From: Psococerastis gibbosa
Lineage: Eukaryota; Arthropoda; Insecta; Psocodea; Psocidae
Direction of reading: 5' to 3'
NCBI GenBank assembly: GCA_963971405.1
Contig: OZ020491.1
Span: 34,833,019-34,897,018, forward strand
DNA length: 64,000 nucleotides
Below the pieces are notes generated by a model. The model did no database searches and was not told the origin of the DNA. It worked only from the letters and a program-made list of their open reading frames with translations. The translations under genes and the position numbers were made by a program. Shown here in pieces: positions 1 to 10,986 of the stretch. Within the stretch, counting starts at the first letter, position 1, and each line of letters opens with the position of its first letter.

Positions 1-3000
1 ATTGCTCAATGTTAATTGCAATACAGTGAGCCATAATAAGCCAAATTAAGACACCCTTGTCATATCAAGACCTTTAAAAAAAATAAAATAAGTAAATAGC
101 TATTTTTTTTTTTCTTGTCGAATGAATTTTTTTTGGCAACATTTAAACCGATGAACACGCAGGAGCAATTGCTTAATGTCAAGTACAATACAATGAGCCA
201 AAATAAGCAAAATTAAGACACCTATATCTTTTTAAAACCTTTAAAAAAATAAAATAAGTAAATAGCTATTTTTCTTATTCTTGTCGATTGAATTTTTTTT
301 AGCTACATTTACACTGATGAACACGCAGGAACAATTGCCCAATGTTAATTACAATACAATGAGCCAAAACAAGCCAAATAAAGACACCCGTGTCATATCA
401 AGACCTTTTGAAAAATAAAATAAGTAAATAGCTATTTTTCTTATTCTTGTCGAATGAATTTTTTTTAGCTACATTTACACCGATGAACACGCACAAACAA
501 TTGCTCAATGTTAAGTACAATACATTGAGCCAAAATAAGCAAAAATAAGACACCTATATCTTTTTAAAACCTTTAAAAAAAATAAAATAAGTAAATAGCT
601 ATTTTTCGTATTCTTGTCGAATGAATTTTTTTAGCTACATTTACACCGATGAACACGCAGGAGCAATTGCTCAATGTTAATTACAATACAGTGAGCCATA
701 ATAAGCCAAATTAAGACACCCTTGTCATATCAAGACCTTTAAAAAAAATAAAATAAGTAAATAGCTATTTTTTTTATTCTTGTCGAATGAATTTTTTTTG
801 GCAACATTTAAACCGATGAACACGCAGGAGCAATTGCTTAATGTCAAGTACAATACAATGAGCCAAAATAAGCAAAATTAAGACACCTATATCTTTTTAA
901 AACCTTTAAAAAAATAAAATAAGTAAATAGCTATTTTTCTTATTCTTGTCGAATGAATTTTTTTTAGCTACATTTACACTGATGAACACGCAGGAACAAT
1001 TGCTCAATGTTAATTACAATACAATGAGCCAAAACACGCCAAATAAAGACACCCGTGTCATATCAAGACCTTTTGAAAAATAAAATAAGTAAATAGCTAT
1101 TTTTCTTATTCTTGTCGAATGAATTTTTTTTAGCTACATATACACCGATGAACACGCACAAACAATTGCTAAATGTTAAGTACAATACAGTGAGCCAAAG
1201 TAAGCAAAATTAAGACACCCTTATCATATCAAGACCTTTTGAAAAATAAAATAAGTAAATAGCTATTTTTCTTATTCTTGTCGAATGAATTTTTTTTAGC
1301 TACATTTACACCGATGAACACGCACAAACAATTGCTCAATGTTAAGTACAATACATTGAGCCAAAATAAGCAAAATTAAGACACCTATATCTTTTTAAAA
1401 CCTTTAAAAAAAATAAAATAAGTAAATAGCTATTTTTCTTATTCTTGTCGAATGAATTTTTTTTAGCTACATTTACACCGATGAACACGCAGGAGCAATT
1501 GCTCAATGTTAAGTACAATACAGTGAGCCAAAATAAGCAAAATTAAGACACCTATATCTTTTTAAGACCTTTAAAAAAAATAAAATAAGTAAATAGCTAT
1601 TTTTCTAATTCTTGTCGAATGAATTTTTTTTAGCTACATTTACACCGATGAACACGCACGAGCAATTGCTTAATGTTAAGTACAATACAATGAGCCAAAA
1701 TAAGCAAAATTAAGACACCCTTATCATATCAAGACCTTTAAAAAAATAAAATAAGTAAATAGCTATTTTTTTTATTCTTGTCGAATGAATTTTTTTTAGC
1801 TACATTTACACCGATGAACACGCAGGAGCAATTGCTCAATGTTAAGTATAATACATTGAGCCAAAATAAGCAAAATTAAGACACCTATATTTTTCTAAAA
1901 CCTTTAAAAAAAAATAAAATAAGTAAATAGCTATTTTTCTTATTCTTGTCGAATGAATTTTTTTTAGCTACATTTACACCGATGAACACGCAGGAACAAT
2001 TGCTCAATGTTAATTTCAATACAATGAGCCAAAATAAGCAAAATTAAGACACCCTTATCATATCAAGACCTTTAAAAAAATAAAATAAGTAAATAGCTAT
2101 TTTTTTTATTCTTGTCGAATGAATTTTTTTTAGCAACATTTAAACCGATGAACACGCAGGAGCAATAGCTCAATGTTAACTACAATACTATGAGCTAAAA
2201 TAAGCCAATTTAAGACACCCGTGTCATATCAAGACTTTTAAAAAAAATAAAATAAGTATATAGCTATTTTTCGTATTCTTGCCGAATGAATTTTTTGTAG
2301 CTACATTTACACCGATGAACACGCAGGAGCAAGTGGCCGATGTTAAGTACAATACAGTGTACCTAAATAAGCAAAATTAAGACACCTATATCTTTTTTAG
2401 ACCTTTAAAAAAAATAAAATAATTAAATAGCTATTTTTCTTATTCTTGTCGAATGAATTTTTTTTAGCTACATTTACACCGATGAACACGCAGGAGCAAT
2501 TGCTCAATGTCAAGTGCAATACATTGAGCCAAAAAAAGCAAAATTAAGACACCTATATCTTTTTAAAACCTTTAAAAAAATAAAATAAGTAAATAGCTAT
2601 TTTTCTAATTCTTGTCGAATGATTTTTTTTTAGCTACATTTACACAGATGAACACGCAGGAGCAATTGCACAATGTTAATTACAATACAGTGAGCCATAA
2701 TAAGCCAAATTAAGACACCCGTGTCATATCAAGACCTTTAAAAAAAATAAAATAAGTAAATAGCTATTTTTTTTATTCTTGTCGAATGAATTTTTTTTAG
2801 CAACATTTAAACCGATGGACACGCAGGAGCAATTGCTCAATGTCAAGTACAATACAATGAGCCTAAATAAGCAAAATTAAGACACCTATATCTTTTTAAG
2901 ACCTTTAAAAAAAATTAAATAAGTAAATAGCTATTTTTCTAATTCTTGTCGAATGAATTTTTTTTAGCTACATTTACACCGATGAACACGCACGAGCAAT

Positions 3001-3331
3001 TGCTTAATGTTAAGTACAATACAATGAGCCATAATAAGCAAAATTAAGACACCCTTATCATATCAAGACCTTTAAAAAAATAAAATAAGTAAATAGCTAT
3101 TTTTTTTATTCTTGTCGAATGAATTTTTTTTAGCTACATTTACACCGATGAACACGCAGGAGAAATTGCTCAATGTTAATTTTAATACAATGAGCCAAAA
3201 TAAGCCAAATTAAGACACCCGTGTCATATCAAGACCTTTAAAAAAAATAAAATAAGTATATAGCTATTTTTCGTATTCTTGTCGAATGAATTTTTTTTAG
3301 CTACATTTACACCGATGAACACGCAGGAGCA
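1..3331 (+). repeat. Left heterogeneous block, ~20 monomers
   Basis: This block is less regular than the main HOR. It opens with m16, m14 and an m15/m4 hybrid, followed by an m5/m15 hybrid, and the first three classes are repeated at 666-1164, giving a 4-mer period of 665 bp. It continues through m4- and m5-like monomers and several that do not match a main-array class exactly. From about 2830 it settles into m1, m2, m3, leading into the first m4. Private variants include an A instead of T at CTACATATAC (m15 copy near 1135), AATAGCTCAATG at 2165 and GTGTACC near 2358. The stretch 1831-2996 recurs near the other end of the window. Confidence 0.85.
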
Positions 3332-3500
3332 ATTGCTCAATGTTAAATTCAATACAGTGAGCCAAAGTAAGCAAAATCAAGACACCCTTATCATATCAAG
3401 ACCTTTTGAAAAATAAAATAAGTAAATAGCTATTTTTCATATTCTTGTCGAATGAATTTTTTTTAGCTACATTTACACCGATGAACACGCACAAACAATT

Positions 3501-3528
3501 GCTCAATGTTAAGTACAATACATTGAGC
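3501..3528. other. Inverted repeat in the monomer: 9 bp stem, 10 nt loop
   Basis: GCTCAATGT at 3501-3509 and ACATTGAGC at 3520-3528 are perfect reverse complements around a 10-base spacer (TAAGTACAAT). Subclasses with ACATTGAGC (m5, m8, m12, m13, m22, m23) can keep the full stem where the left arm is intact. Those with ACAATGAGC or ACAGTGAGC have one mismatch in the stem. Short dyads are common in centromeric satellites that lack a CENP-B box. Whether this one forms a hairpin or is a protein site is not known. Confidence 0.8.
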
Positions 3529-3572
3529 CAAAATAAGCAAAATTAAGACACCTATATCTTTTTAAAACCTTT

Positions 3573-3631
3573 AAAAAAAATAAAATAAGTAAATAGCTAT
3601 TTTTCTTATTCTTGTCGAATGAATTTTTTTT
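3573..3631. other. A-tract and T-tract pair in each monomer
   Basis: Eight A residues at 3573-3580 and eight T residues at 3624-3631 flank the palindrome, about 45 bp apart. The pair recurs in all monomers and is the main source of length variation (usually 7-9 residues). Extremes are A14 at 9397-9410 and T11 at 103-113. In m10, and in many m11 copies, the TAAA that normally breaks the A-run is lost, giving a pure A-run before TAAGTA. Poly(dA:dT) tracts are known to disfavour nucleosomes, so the pair may set nucleosome phase; that is inference. Confidence 0.85.
3584..3610. other. 27 bp near-palindrome centred on AAATAGCTATTT
   Basis: The 12 bp core at 3591-3602 is a perfect palindrome. Outer arms AATAAG (3584-3589) and CTTATT (3605-3610) are also perfect reverse complements, separated from the core by one T on the left and two on the right. 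The core is kept in nearly every monomer. The outer arm pairs fully only in CTTATT subclasses; CTAATT, CGTATT and TTTATT subclasses break it. The m3 and m10 versions read TATATAGC, which shortens the core to ATAGCTAT. An AT-rich palindrome could extrude a cruciform or bind a dimeric protein; both are inferences. Confidence 0.85.
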
Positions 3632-4996
3632 AGCTACATTTACACCGATGAACACGCAGGAGCAATTGCTCAATGTTTAGTACAATACAATGAGCCAAAA
3701 TAAGCAAAATTAAGACACCCTTATCATATCAAGACCTTTAAAAAAAATAAAATAAGTAAATAGCTATTTTTTTTTATTCTTGTCGAATGAATTTTTTTTA
3801 GCAACATTTAAACCGATGAACACGCAGGAGCAAATGCTCAATGTCAAGTACAATACGATGAGCCAAAATAAGCAAAATTAAGACACCTATATTTTTTTAA
3901 AACCTTTAAAAAAATAAAATAAGTAAATAGCTATTTTTTTAATTCTTGTCGTATGAATTTTTTTTAGCTACATCTACACCGATGAACACGCAGGAGCAAT
4001 TGCTCAATGTTAAGTACAATACATTGAGCCAAAATAAGCAAAACTAAGACACCTATATCTTTCTAAAACCTTTAAAAAAAATAAAATAAGTAAATAGCTA
4101 TTTTTCTTATTCTTGTCGAATGAATTTTTTTAGCTACATTTACACCGATGAACACGCAGGAGCAATTGCTCAATGTTAAGTACAATACAATGAGCCAAAA
4201 TAAGCAAAATTAAGACACCGTTATCATATCAAGACCTTTAAAAAAATAAAATAAGTAAATAGCTATTTTTCTTATTCTTGTCGAATGAATTTTTTTTAGC
4301 TACATTTACACCGATGAACACGCAGCAGCAATTGCTCAATGTTAAGTACAATACAATGAGCCAAAATAAGCCAATTTAAGACACCCTTGTCATATCAAGA
4401 CCTTTAAAAAAAAAAATAAGTATATAGCTATTTTTCGTATTCTTGCCGAATGAATTTTTTGTAGCTACATTTACACCGATGAACACGCAGGGGCAAGTGG
4501 CCAATGTTAAGTACAATTCAGTGAGCCTAAATAAGCAACATTAAGACACCTATATCTTTTTAAGACCTTTAAAAAAAATAAAATAAGTAAATAGCTATTT
4601 TTCTTATTCTTGTCGAATGAATTTTTTTTAGGTACATTTACACCGATGAACACGCAGGAACAATTGCTCAATGTTAAGTGCAATACATTGAGCCAAAAAA
4701 AGCAAAATTAAGACACCTATATCTTTTTAAAACCTTTAAAAAAAATAAAATAAGTAAATAGCTATTTTTCTTATTCTTGTCGAATGAATTTTTTTTAGCT
4801 ACATTTACACCGATGAACACGCAGAAGCAATTGCTCAATGTTAAGTACAATACATTGAGCCAAAATAAGCAAAATTAAGACACCCTTATCATATCAAGAC
4901 CTTTAAAAAAAATAAAATAAGTAAATAGCTATTTTTTTTATTCTTGTCGAATGAATTTTTTTTAGCAACATTTAAACCGATGAACACGCAGGAGCA

Positions 4997-5994
4997 ATTG
5001 CTTAATGTCAAGTACAATACAATGAGCCAAAATAAGCAAAATTAAGACACCTATATCTTTTTAAAACCTTTAAAAAAATAAAATAAGTAAATAGCTATTT
5101 TTCTTATTCTTGTCGAATGAATTTTTTTTAGCTACATTTACACTGATGAACACGCAGGAACAATTGCTCAATGTTAATTACAATACAATGAGCCAAAACA
5201 AGCCAAATAAAGACACCCGTGTCATATCAAGACCTTTAAAAAAAATAAAATAAGTAAATAGCTATTTTTCGTATTCTTGTCGAATGAATTTTTTTAGCTA
5301 CATTTACACCGATGAACACGCAGGAGCAATTGCTCAATGTTAATTACAATACAGTGAGCCATAATAAGCCAAATTAAGACACCCTTGTCATATCAAGACC
5401 TTTAAAAAAAATAAAATAAGTAAATAGCTATTTTTTTTATTCTTGTCGAATGAATTTTTTTTGGCAACATTTAAACCGATGAACACGCAGGAGCAATTGC
5501 TTAATGTCAAGTACAATACAATGAGCCAAAATAAGCAAAATTAAGACACCTATATCTTTTTAAAACCTTTAAAAAAATAAAATAAGTAAATAGCTATTTT
5601 TCTTATTCTTGTCGAATGAATTTTTTTTAGCTACATTTACACTGATGAACACGCAGGAACAATTGCTCAATGTTAATTACAATACAATGAGCCAAAACAA
5701 GCCAAATAAAGACACCCGTGTCATATCAAGACCTTTAAAAAAAATAAAATAAGTAAATAGCTATTTTTCGTATTCTTGTCGAATGAATTTTTTTAGCTAC
5801 ATTTACACCGATGAACACGCAGGAGCAATTGCTCAATGTTAATTACAATACAGTGAGCCATAATAAGCCAAATTAAGACACCCTTGTCATATCAAGACCT
5901 TTAAAAAAAATAAAATAAGTAAATAGCTATTTTTTTTATTCTTGTCGAATGAATTTTTTTTGGCAACATTTAAACCGATGAACACGCAGGAGCA
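4997..5994 (+). repeat. Tandem trimer m14-m15-m16, two copies
   Basis: Two successive ~499 bp units (4997-5495 and 5496-5994) carry the same three subclasses. m14 has TTGCTTAATGTCAAGTAC and CACTGATG, m15 has AAAACAAGCC and AATAAAGAC, and m16 has CAGTGAGCCATAAT and TTGGCAAC. The doubling is a standing part of the canonical HOR, since it recurs in the clean copies near 35.46-36.46 and 44.1-45.1 kb. Copies with only one m14-m15 or one trimer are simpler variants, such as the block at 8158. Confidence 0.85.
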
Positions 5995-8900
5995 ATTGCT
6001 CAATGTCAAGTACAATACAATGAGCCTAAATAAGCAAAATTAAGACACCTATATCTTTTTAAGACCTTTAAAAAAAATAAAATAAGTAAATAGCTATTTT
6101 TCTAATTCTTGTCGAATGAATTTTTTTTAGCTACATTTACACCGATGAACACGCACGAGCAATTGGTTAATGTTAAGTACAATACAATGAGCCAAAATAA
6201 GCAAAATTAAGACACCCTTATCATATCACGACCTTTAAAAAAATAAAATAAGTAAATAGCTATTTTTTTTATTCTTGTCGAATGAATTTCTTTTAGCAAC
6301 ATTTAAACCGATGAACACGCAGGAGCAATTGCTCAATGTCAAGTGCAATACATTGAGCTAAAAAAAGCAAAATTAAGACACCTATATCTTTGTAAAACCT
6401 TTAAAAAAATAAAATAAGTAAATAGCTATTTTTCTAATTCTTGTCGAATGAATTTTTTTTAGCTACATTTACACCGATGAACACGCAGGAGCAATTGCTC
6501 AATGTTAATTACAATACAATGAGCCATAATAAGCCAAATTAAGACACCCGTGTCATACCAAGACCTTTAAAAAAAATAAAATAAGTAAATAGCTATTTTT
6601 TTTATTCTTGTCGAATGAATTTTTTTTAGCAACATTTACACCGATGAACACGCAGGAGCATGTGGCCGATGTTAAGTACAATACAGTGAGCCTAAATAAG
6701 CAAATAAGACACCTATATCTTTTTAAGACCTTTAAAAAAAATAAAATAAGTAAATAGCTATTTTTCTTATTCTTGTCGAATGAATTTTTTTTAGGTACAT
6801 TTACACCGATGAACACGCAGGAACAATTGCTCAATGTTAGGTGCAATACATTGAGAGAAAAAAAGCAAAATTAAGACAGCTATATCTTTTTAAAACCTTT
6901 AAAAAAATAAAATAAGTAAATAGCTATTTTTCTTATTCTTGTCGAATGAATTTTTTTTTAGCTACATTTACACTGATGAACACGCAGGAACAATTGTTCA
7001 ATGTTAATTACAATACATTGAGCCAAAACAAGCCAAATTAAGACACCAGTGTCATATCAAAACCTTTAAAAAAAATAAAATAAGTAAATAGCTATTTTTC
7101 GTATTCTTGTCGATTGAATTTTTTGTAGCTACATTTACACCGATGAACACGCACGAGCAAGTGGCCAATATTAAGTTCAATACATTGAGCCTAAATAAGC
7201 AAAACTAAGACACCTATATCTTTTTAAGACCTTTAAAAAAAATAAAATAAGTAAATAGCTATTTTTCTTATTCTTGTCGAATGAATTTTTTTTAGCTACA
7301 TTTAAACCGATGAACACGCAGGAGCAATTGCTTAATGTCAAGTACAATACAATGAGCCAAAATAAGCAAAATTAAGACACCTATATCTTTATAAAACCTT
7401 TAAAAAAATAAAATAAGTAAATAGCTATTTTTCTTATTCTTGTCGAATGAATTTTTTTTAGCAACATTTACACTGATGAACACGCAGGAACAATTGCTCA
7501 ATGTTAATTACAATACAATGAGCCAAAACAAGCCAAATAAAGACACCCGTGTCATATCAAGACCTTTAAAAAAATAAAATAAGTAAATAGCTATTTTTCT
7601 TATTCTTGTCGAATGAATTTTTTTAGCTACATTTACACCGATGAACACGCAAGAGCAATTGCTCAATGTCAAGTACAATACAATGAGCCTAAATAAGCAA
7701 AATTAAGACACCTATATCTTTTTAAGACCTTTAAAAAAAATTAAATAAGTAAATAGCTATTTTTCTAATTCTTGTCGAATGAATTTTTTTTAGCTACATT
7801 TACACCGATGAACACGCACGAGCAATTGCTTAATGTTAAGTACAATACAATGAGCCATAATAAGCAAAATTAAGACACCCTTATCATATCAAGACCTTTA
7901 AAAAAATAAAATAAGTAAATAGCTATTTTTTTTATTCTTGTCGAATGAATTTTTTTTAGCTACATTTACACCGATGAACACGCAGGAGAAATTGCTCAAT
8001 GTTAATTTTAATACAATGAGCCAAAATAAGCCAAATTAAGACACCCGTGTCATATCAAGACCTTTAAAAAAAATAAAATAAGTATATAGCTATTTTTCGT
8101 ATTCTTGTCGAATGAATTTTTTTTAGCTACATTTACACCGATGAACACGCAGGAGCAATTGCTCAATGTTAAATTCAATACAGTGAGCCAAAGTAAGCAA
8201 AATTAAGACACCCTTATCATATCAAGACCTTTTGAAAAATAAAATAAGTAAATAGCTATTTTTCTTATTCTTGTCGAATGAATTTTTTTTAGCTACATTT
8301 ACACCGATGAACACGCACAAACAATTGCTCAATGTTAAGTACAATACATTGAGCCAAAATAAGCAAAATTAAGACACCTATATCTTTTTAAAACCTTTAA
8401 AAAAAATAAAATAAGTAAATAGCTATTTTTCTTATTCTTGTCGAATGAATTTTTTTTAGCTACATTTACACCGATGAACACGCAGGAGCAATTGCTCAAT
8501 GTTTAGTACAATACAATGAGCCAAAATAAGCAAAATTAAGACACCCTTATCATATCAAGACCTTTAAAAAAAATAAAATAAGTAAATAGCTATTTTTTTT
8601 TATTCTTGTCGAATGAATTTTTTTTAGCAACATTTAAACCGATGAACACGCAGGAGCAAATGCTCAATGTCAAGTACAATACGATGAGCCAAAATAAGCA
8701 AAATTAAGACACCGATATTTTTTTAAAACCTTTAAAAAAATAAAATAAGTAAATAGCTATTTTTTTAATTCTTGTCGTATGAATTTTTTTTAGCTACATC
8801 TACACCGATGAACACGCAGGAGCAATTGCTCAATGTTAAGTACAATACATTGAGCCAAAATAAGCAAAACTAAGACACCTATATCTTTCTAAAACCTTTA

Positions 8901-10986
8901 AAAAAAATAAAATAAGTAAATAGCTATTTTTCTTATTCTTGTCGAATGAATTTTTTTTAGCTACATTTACACCGATGAACACGCAGGAGCAATTGCTCAA
9001 TGTTAAGTACAATACAATGAGCCAAAATAAGCAAAATTAAGACACCGTTATCATATCAAGACCTTTAAAAAAATAAAATAAGTAAATAGCTATTTTTCTT
9101 ATTCTTGTCGAATGAATTTTTTTTAGCTACATTTACACCGATGAACACGCAGCAGCAATTGCTCAATGTTAAGTACAATACAATGAGCCAAAATAAGCCA
9201 ATTTAAGACACCCTTGTCATATCAAGACCTTTAAAAAAAAAATAAGTATATAGCTATTTTTCGTATTCTTGCCGAATGAATTTTTTGTAGCTACATTTAC
9301 ACCGATGAACACGCAGGGGCAAGTGGCCAATGTTAAGTACAATACAGTGAGCCTAAATAAGCAACATTAAGACACCTATATCTTTTTAAGACCTTTAAAA
9401 AAAAAAAAAATAAGTAAATAGCTATTTTTCTTATTCTTGTCGAATGAATTTTTTTTAGGTACATTTACACCGATGAACACGCAGGAACAATTGCTCAATG
9501 TTAAGTGCAATACATTGAGCCAAAAAAAGCAAAATTAAGACACCTATATCTTTTTAAAACCTTTAAAAAAAATAAAATAAGTAAATAGCTATTTTTCTTA
9601 TTCTTGTCGAATGAATTTTTTTTAGCTACATTTACACCGATGAACACGCAGAAGCAATTGCTCAATGTTAAGTACAATACATTGAGCCAAAATAAGCAAA
9701 ATTAAGACACCCTTATCATATCAAGACCTTTAAAAAAAATAAAATAAGTAAATAGCTATTTTTTTTATTCTTGTCGAATGAATTTTTTTTAGCAACATTT
9801 AAACCGATGAACACGCAGGAGCAATTGCTTAATGTCAAGTACAATACAATGAGCCAAAATAAGCAAAATTAAGACACCTATATCTTTTTAAAACCTTTAA
9901 AAAAATAAAATAAGTAAATAGCTATTTTTCTTATTCTTGTCGAATGAATTTTTTTTAGCTACATTTACACTGATGAACACGCAGGAACAATTGCTCAATG
10001 TTAATTACAATACAATGAGCCAAAACAAGCCAAATAAAGACACCCGTGTCATATCAAGACCTTTAAAAAAAATAAAATAAGTAAATAGCTATTTTTCGTA
10101 TTCTTGTCGAATGAATTTTTTTAGCTACATTTACACCGATGAACACGCAGGAGCAATTGGTTAATGTTAATTACAATACAGTGAGCCATAATAAGCAAAA
10201 TTAAGACACCCTTATCATATCACGACCTTTAAAAAAATAAAATAAGTAAATAGCTATTTTTTTTATTCTTGTCGAATGAATTTCTTTTAGCAACATTTAA
10301 ACCGATGAACACGCAGTTGCAATTGCTCAATGTCAAGTGCAATACATTGAGCTAAAAAAAGCAAAATTAAGACACCTATATCTTTTTAAAACCTTTAAAA
10401 AAATAAAATAAGTAAATAGCTATTTTTCTAATTCTTGTCGAATGAATTTTTTTTAGCTACATTTACACCGATGAACACGCAGGAGCAATTGCTCAATGTT
10501 AATTACAATACAATGAGCCATAATAAGCCAAATTAAGACACCCGTGTCATACCAAGACCTTTAAAAAAAATAAAATAAGTAAATAGTTTTTTTTTTTATT
10601 CTTGTCGAATGAATTTTTTTTAGCAACATTTACACCGATGAACACGCAGGAGCATGTGGCCGATGTTAAGTACAATACAGTGAGCCTAAATAAGCAAATA
10701 AGACACCTATATCTTTTTAAGACCTTTAAAAAAAATAAAATAAGTAAATAGCTATTTTTCTTATTCTTGTCGAATGAATTTTTTTTAGGTACATTTACAC
10801 CGATGAACACGCAGGAACAATTGCTCAATGTTAGGTGCAATACATTGAGAGAAAAAAAGCAAAATTAAGACAGCTATATCTTTTTAAAACCTTTAAAAAA
10901 ATAAAATAAGTAAATAGCTATTTTTCTTATTCTTGTCGAATGAATTTTTTTTTAGCTACATTTACACTGATGAACACGCAGGAACA

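Larger units (their letters stand above)
3498..3664 (+). repeat. Representative 167 bp satellite monomer (subclass m5)
   Basis: This monomer is close to the majority sequence and serves as a reference. In order it holds a short dyad (3501-3528), a purine-rich spacer with AAGCAAAATTAAGACACC, a B-type switch segment (TATATCTTTTTAAAACC), an A-tract (3573-3580), AATAAA (3579-3584), a near-palindrome (3584-3610), TCTTGTCGAATGAA, a T-tract (3624-3631), and a relatively GC-rich tail ending GATGAACACGCAGGAGC. Monomers are phased here from the conserved ATTGC; the true biological phase is unknown. A close majority version has about 48 G+C in 167 bp and three CpG sites. Length changes come mostly from the A- and T-tracts. 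Confidence 0.95.
3332..8157 (+). repeat. HOR copy, 29 monomers (m4 to m4, 4,826 bp)
   Basis: Order: m4-m13, m14-m15-m16 twice, m17-m24, m26, m27, then m1-m3. This is the canonical 30-mer minus m25. The monomer at about 7160 begins as m24 (AAGTGGCCAATATT) but ends like m25 (ACATTTAAACCG), so m25 was removed by recombination inside similar monomers. A private mark is TATATCTTTATAAAACC in the m26 copy near 7385, shared with the m26 copy near 12220 but not with the one near 11380. Confidence 0.88.

Noticed and set aside
103-113. T11 run in the first monomer as a unique regulatory element
   Set aside because: It is a length variant of the tract after TAGCTA, usually T5-T9, and could also be a sequencing homopolymer error.
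5204-5229. CENP-B-box-like site on the minus strand in A-type monomers with CCCGTGTCATATCAA
   Set aside because: It matches 7 of 9 essential positions of the box (CGGG, the central A and TT, but not the inner CG of TTCG). A rough estimate for 7/9 by chance is about 0.4 hits per monomer over both strands, so it is not significant, and many A-type monomers lack the CCCG.
6553-6846. Minus-strand open frame of 97 codons over m20-m21, repeated near 10.5, 16.0, 21.5, 25.7, 32.0, 37.0, 40.7, 45.7, 58.2 and 60.6 kb
   Set aside because: It starts at TTG, not ATG, and its product is the monomer read twice. It stays open only because m21 has GCAAATAAGAC, which makes that monomer about 165 bp, a multiple of three. 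There is no known domain, and the copies follow HOR structure, so it is a shadow of the satellite.
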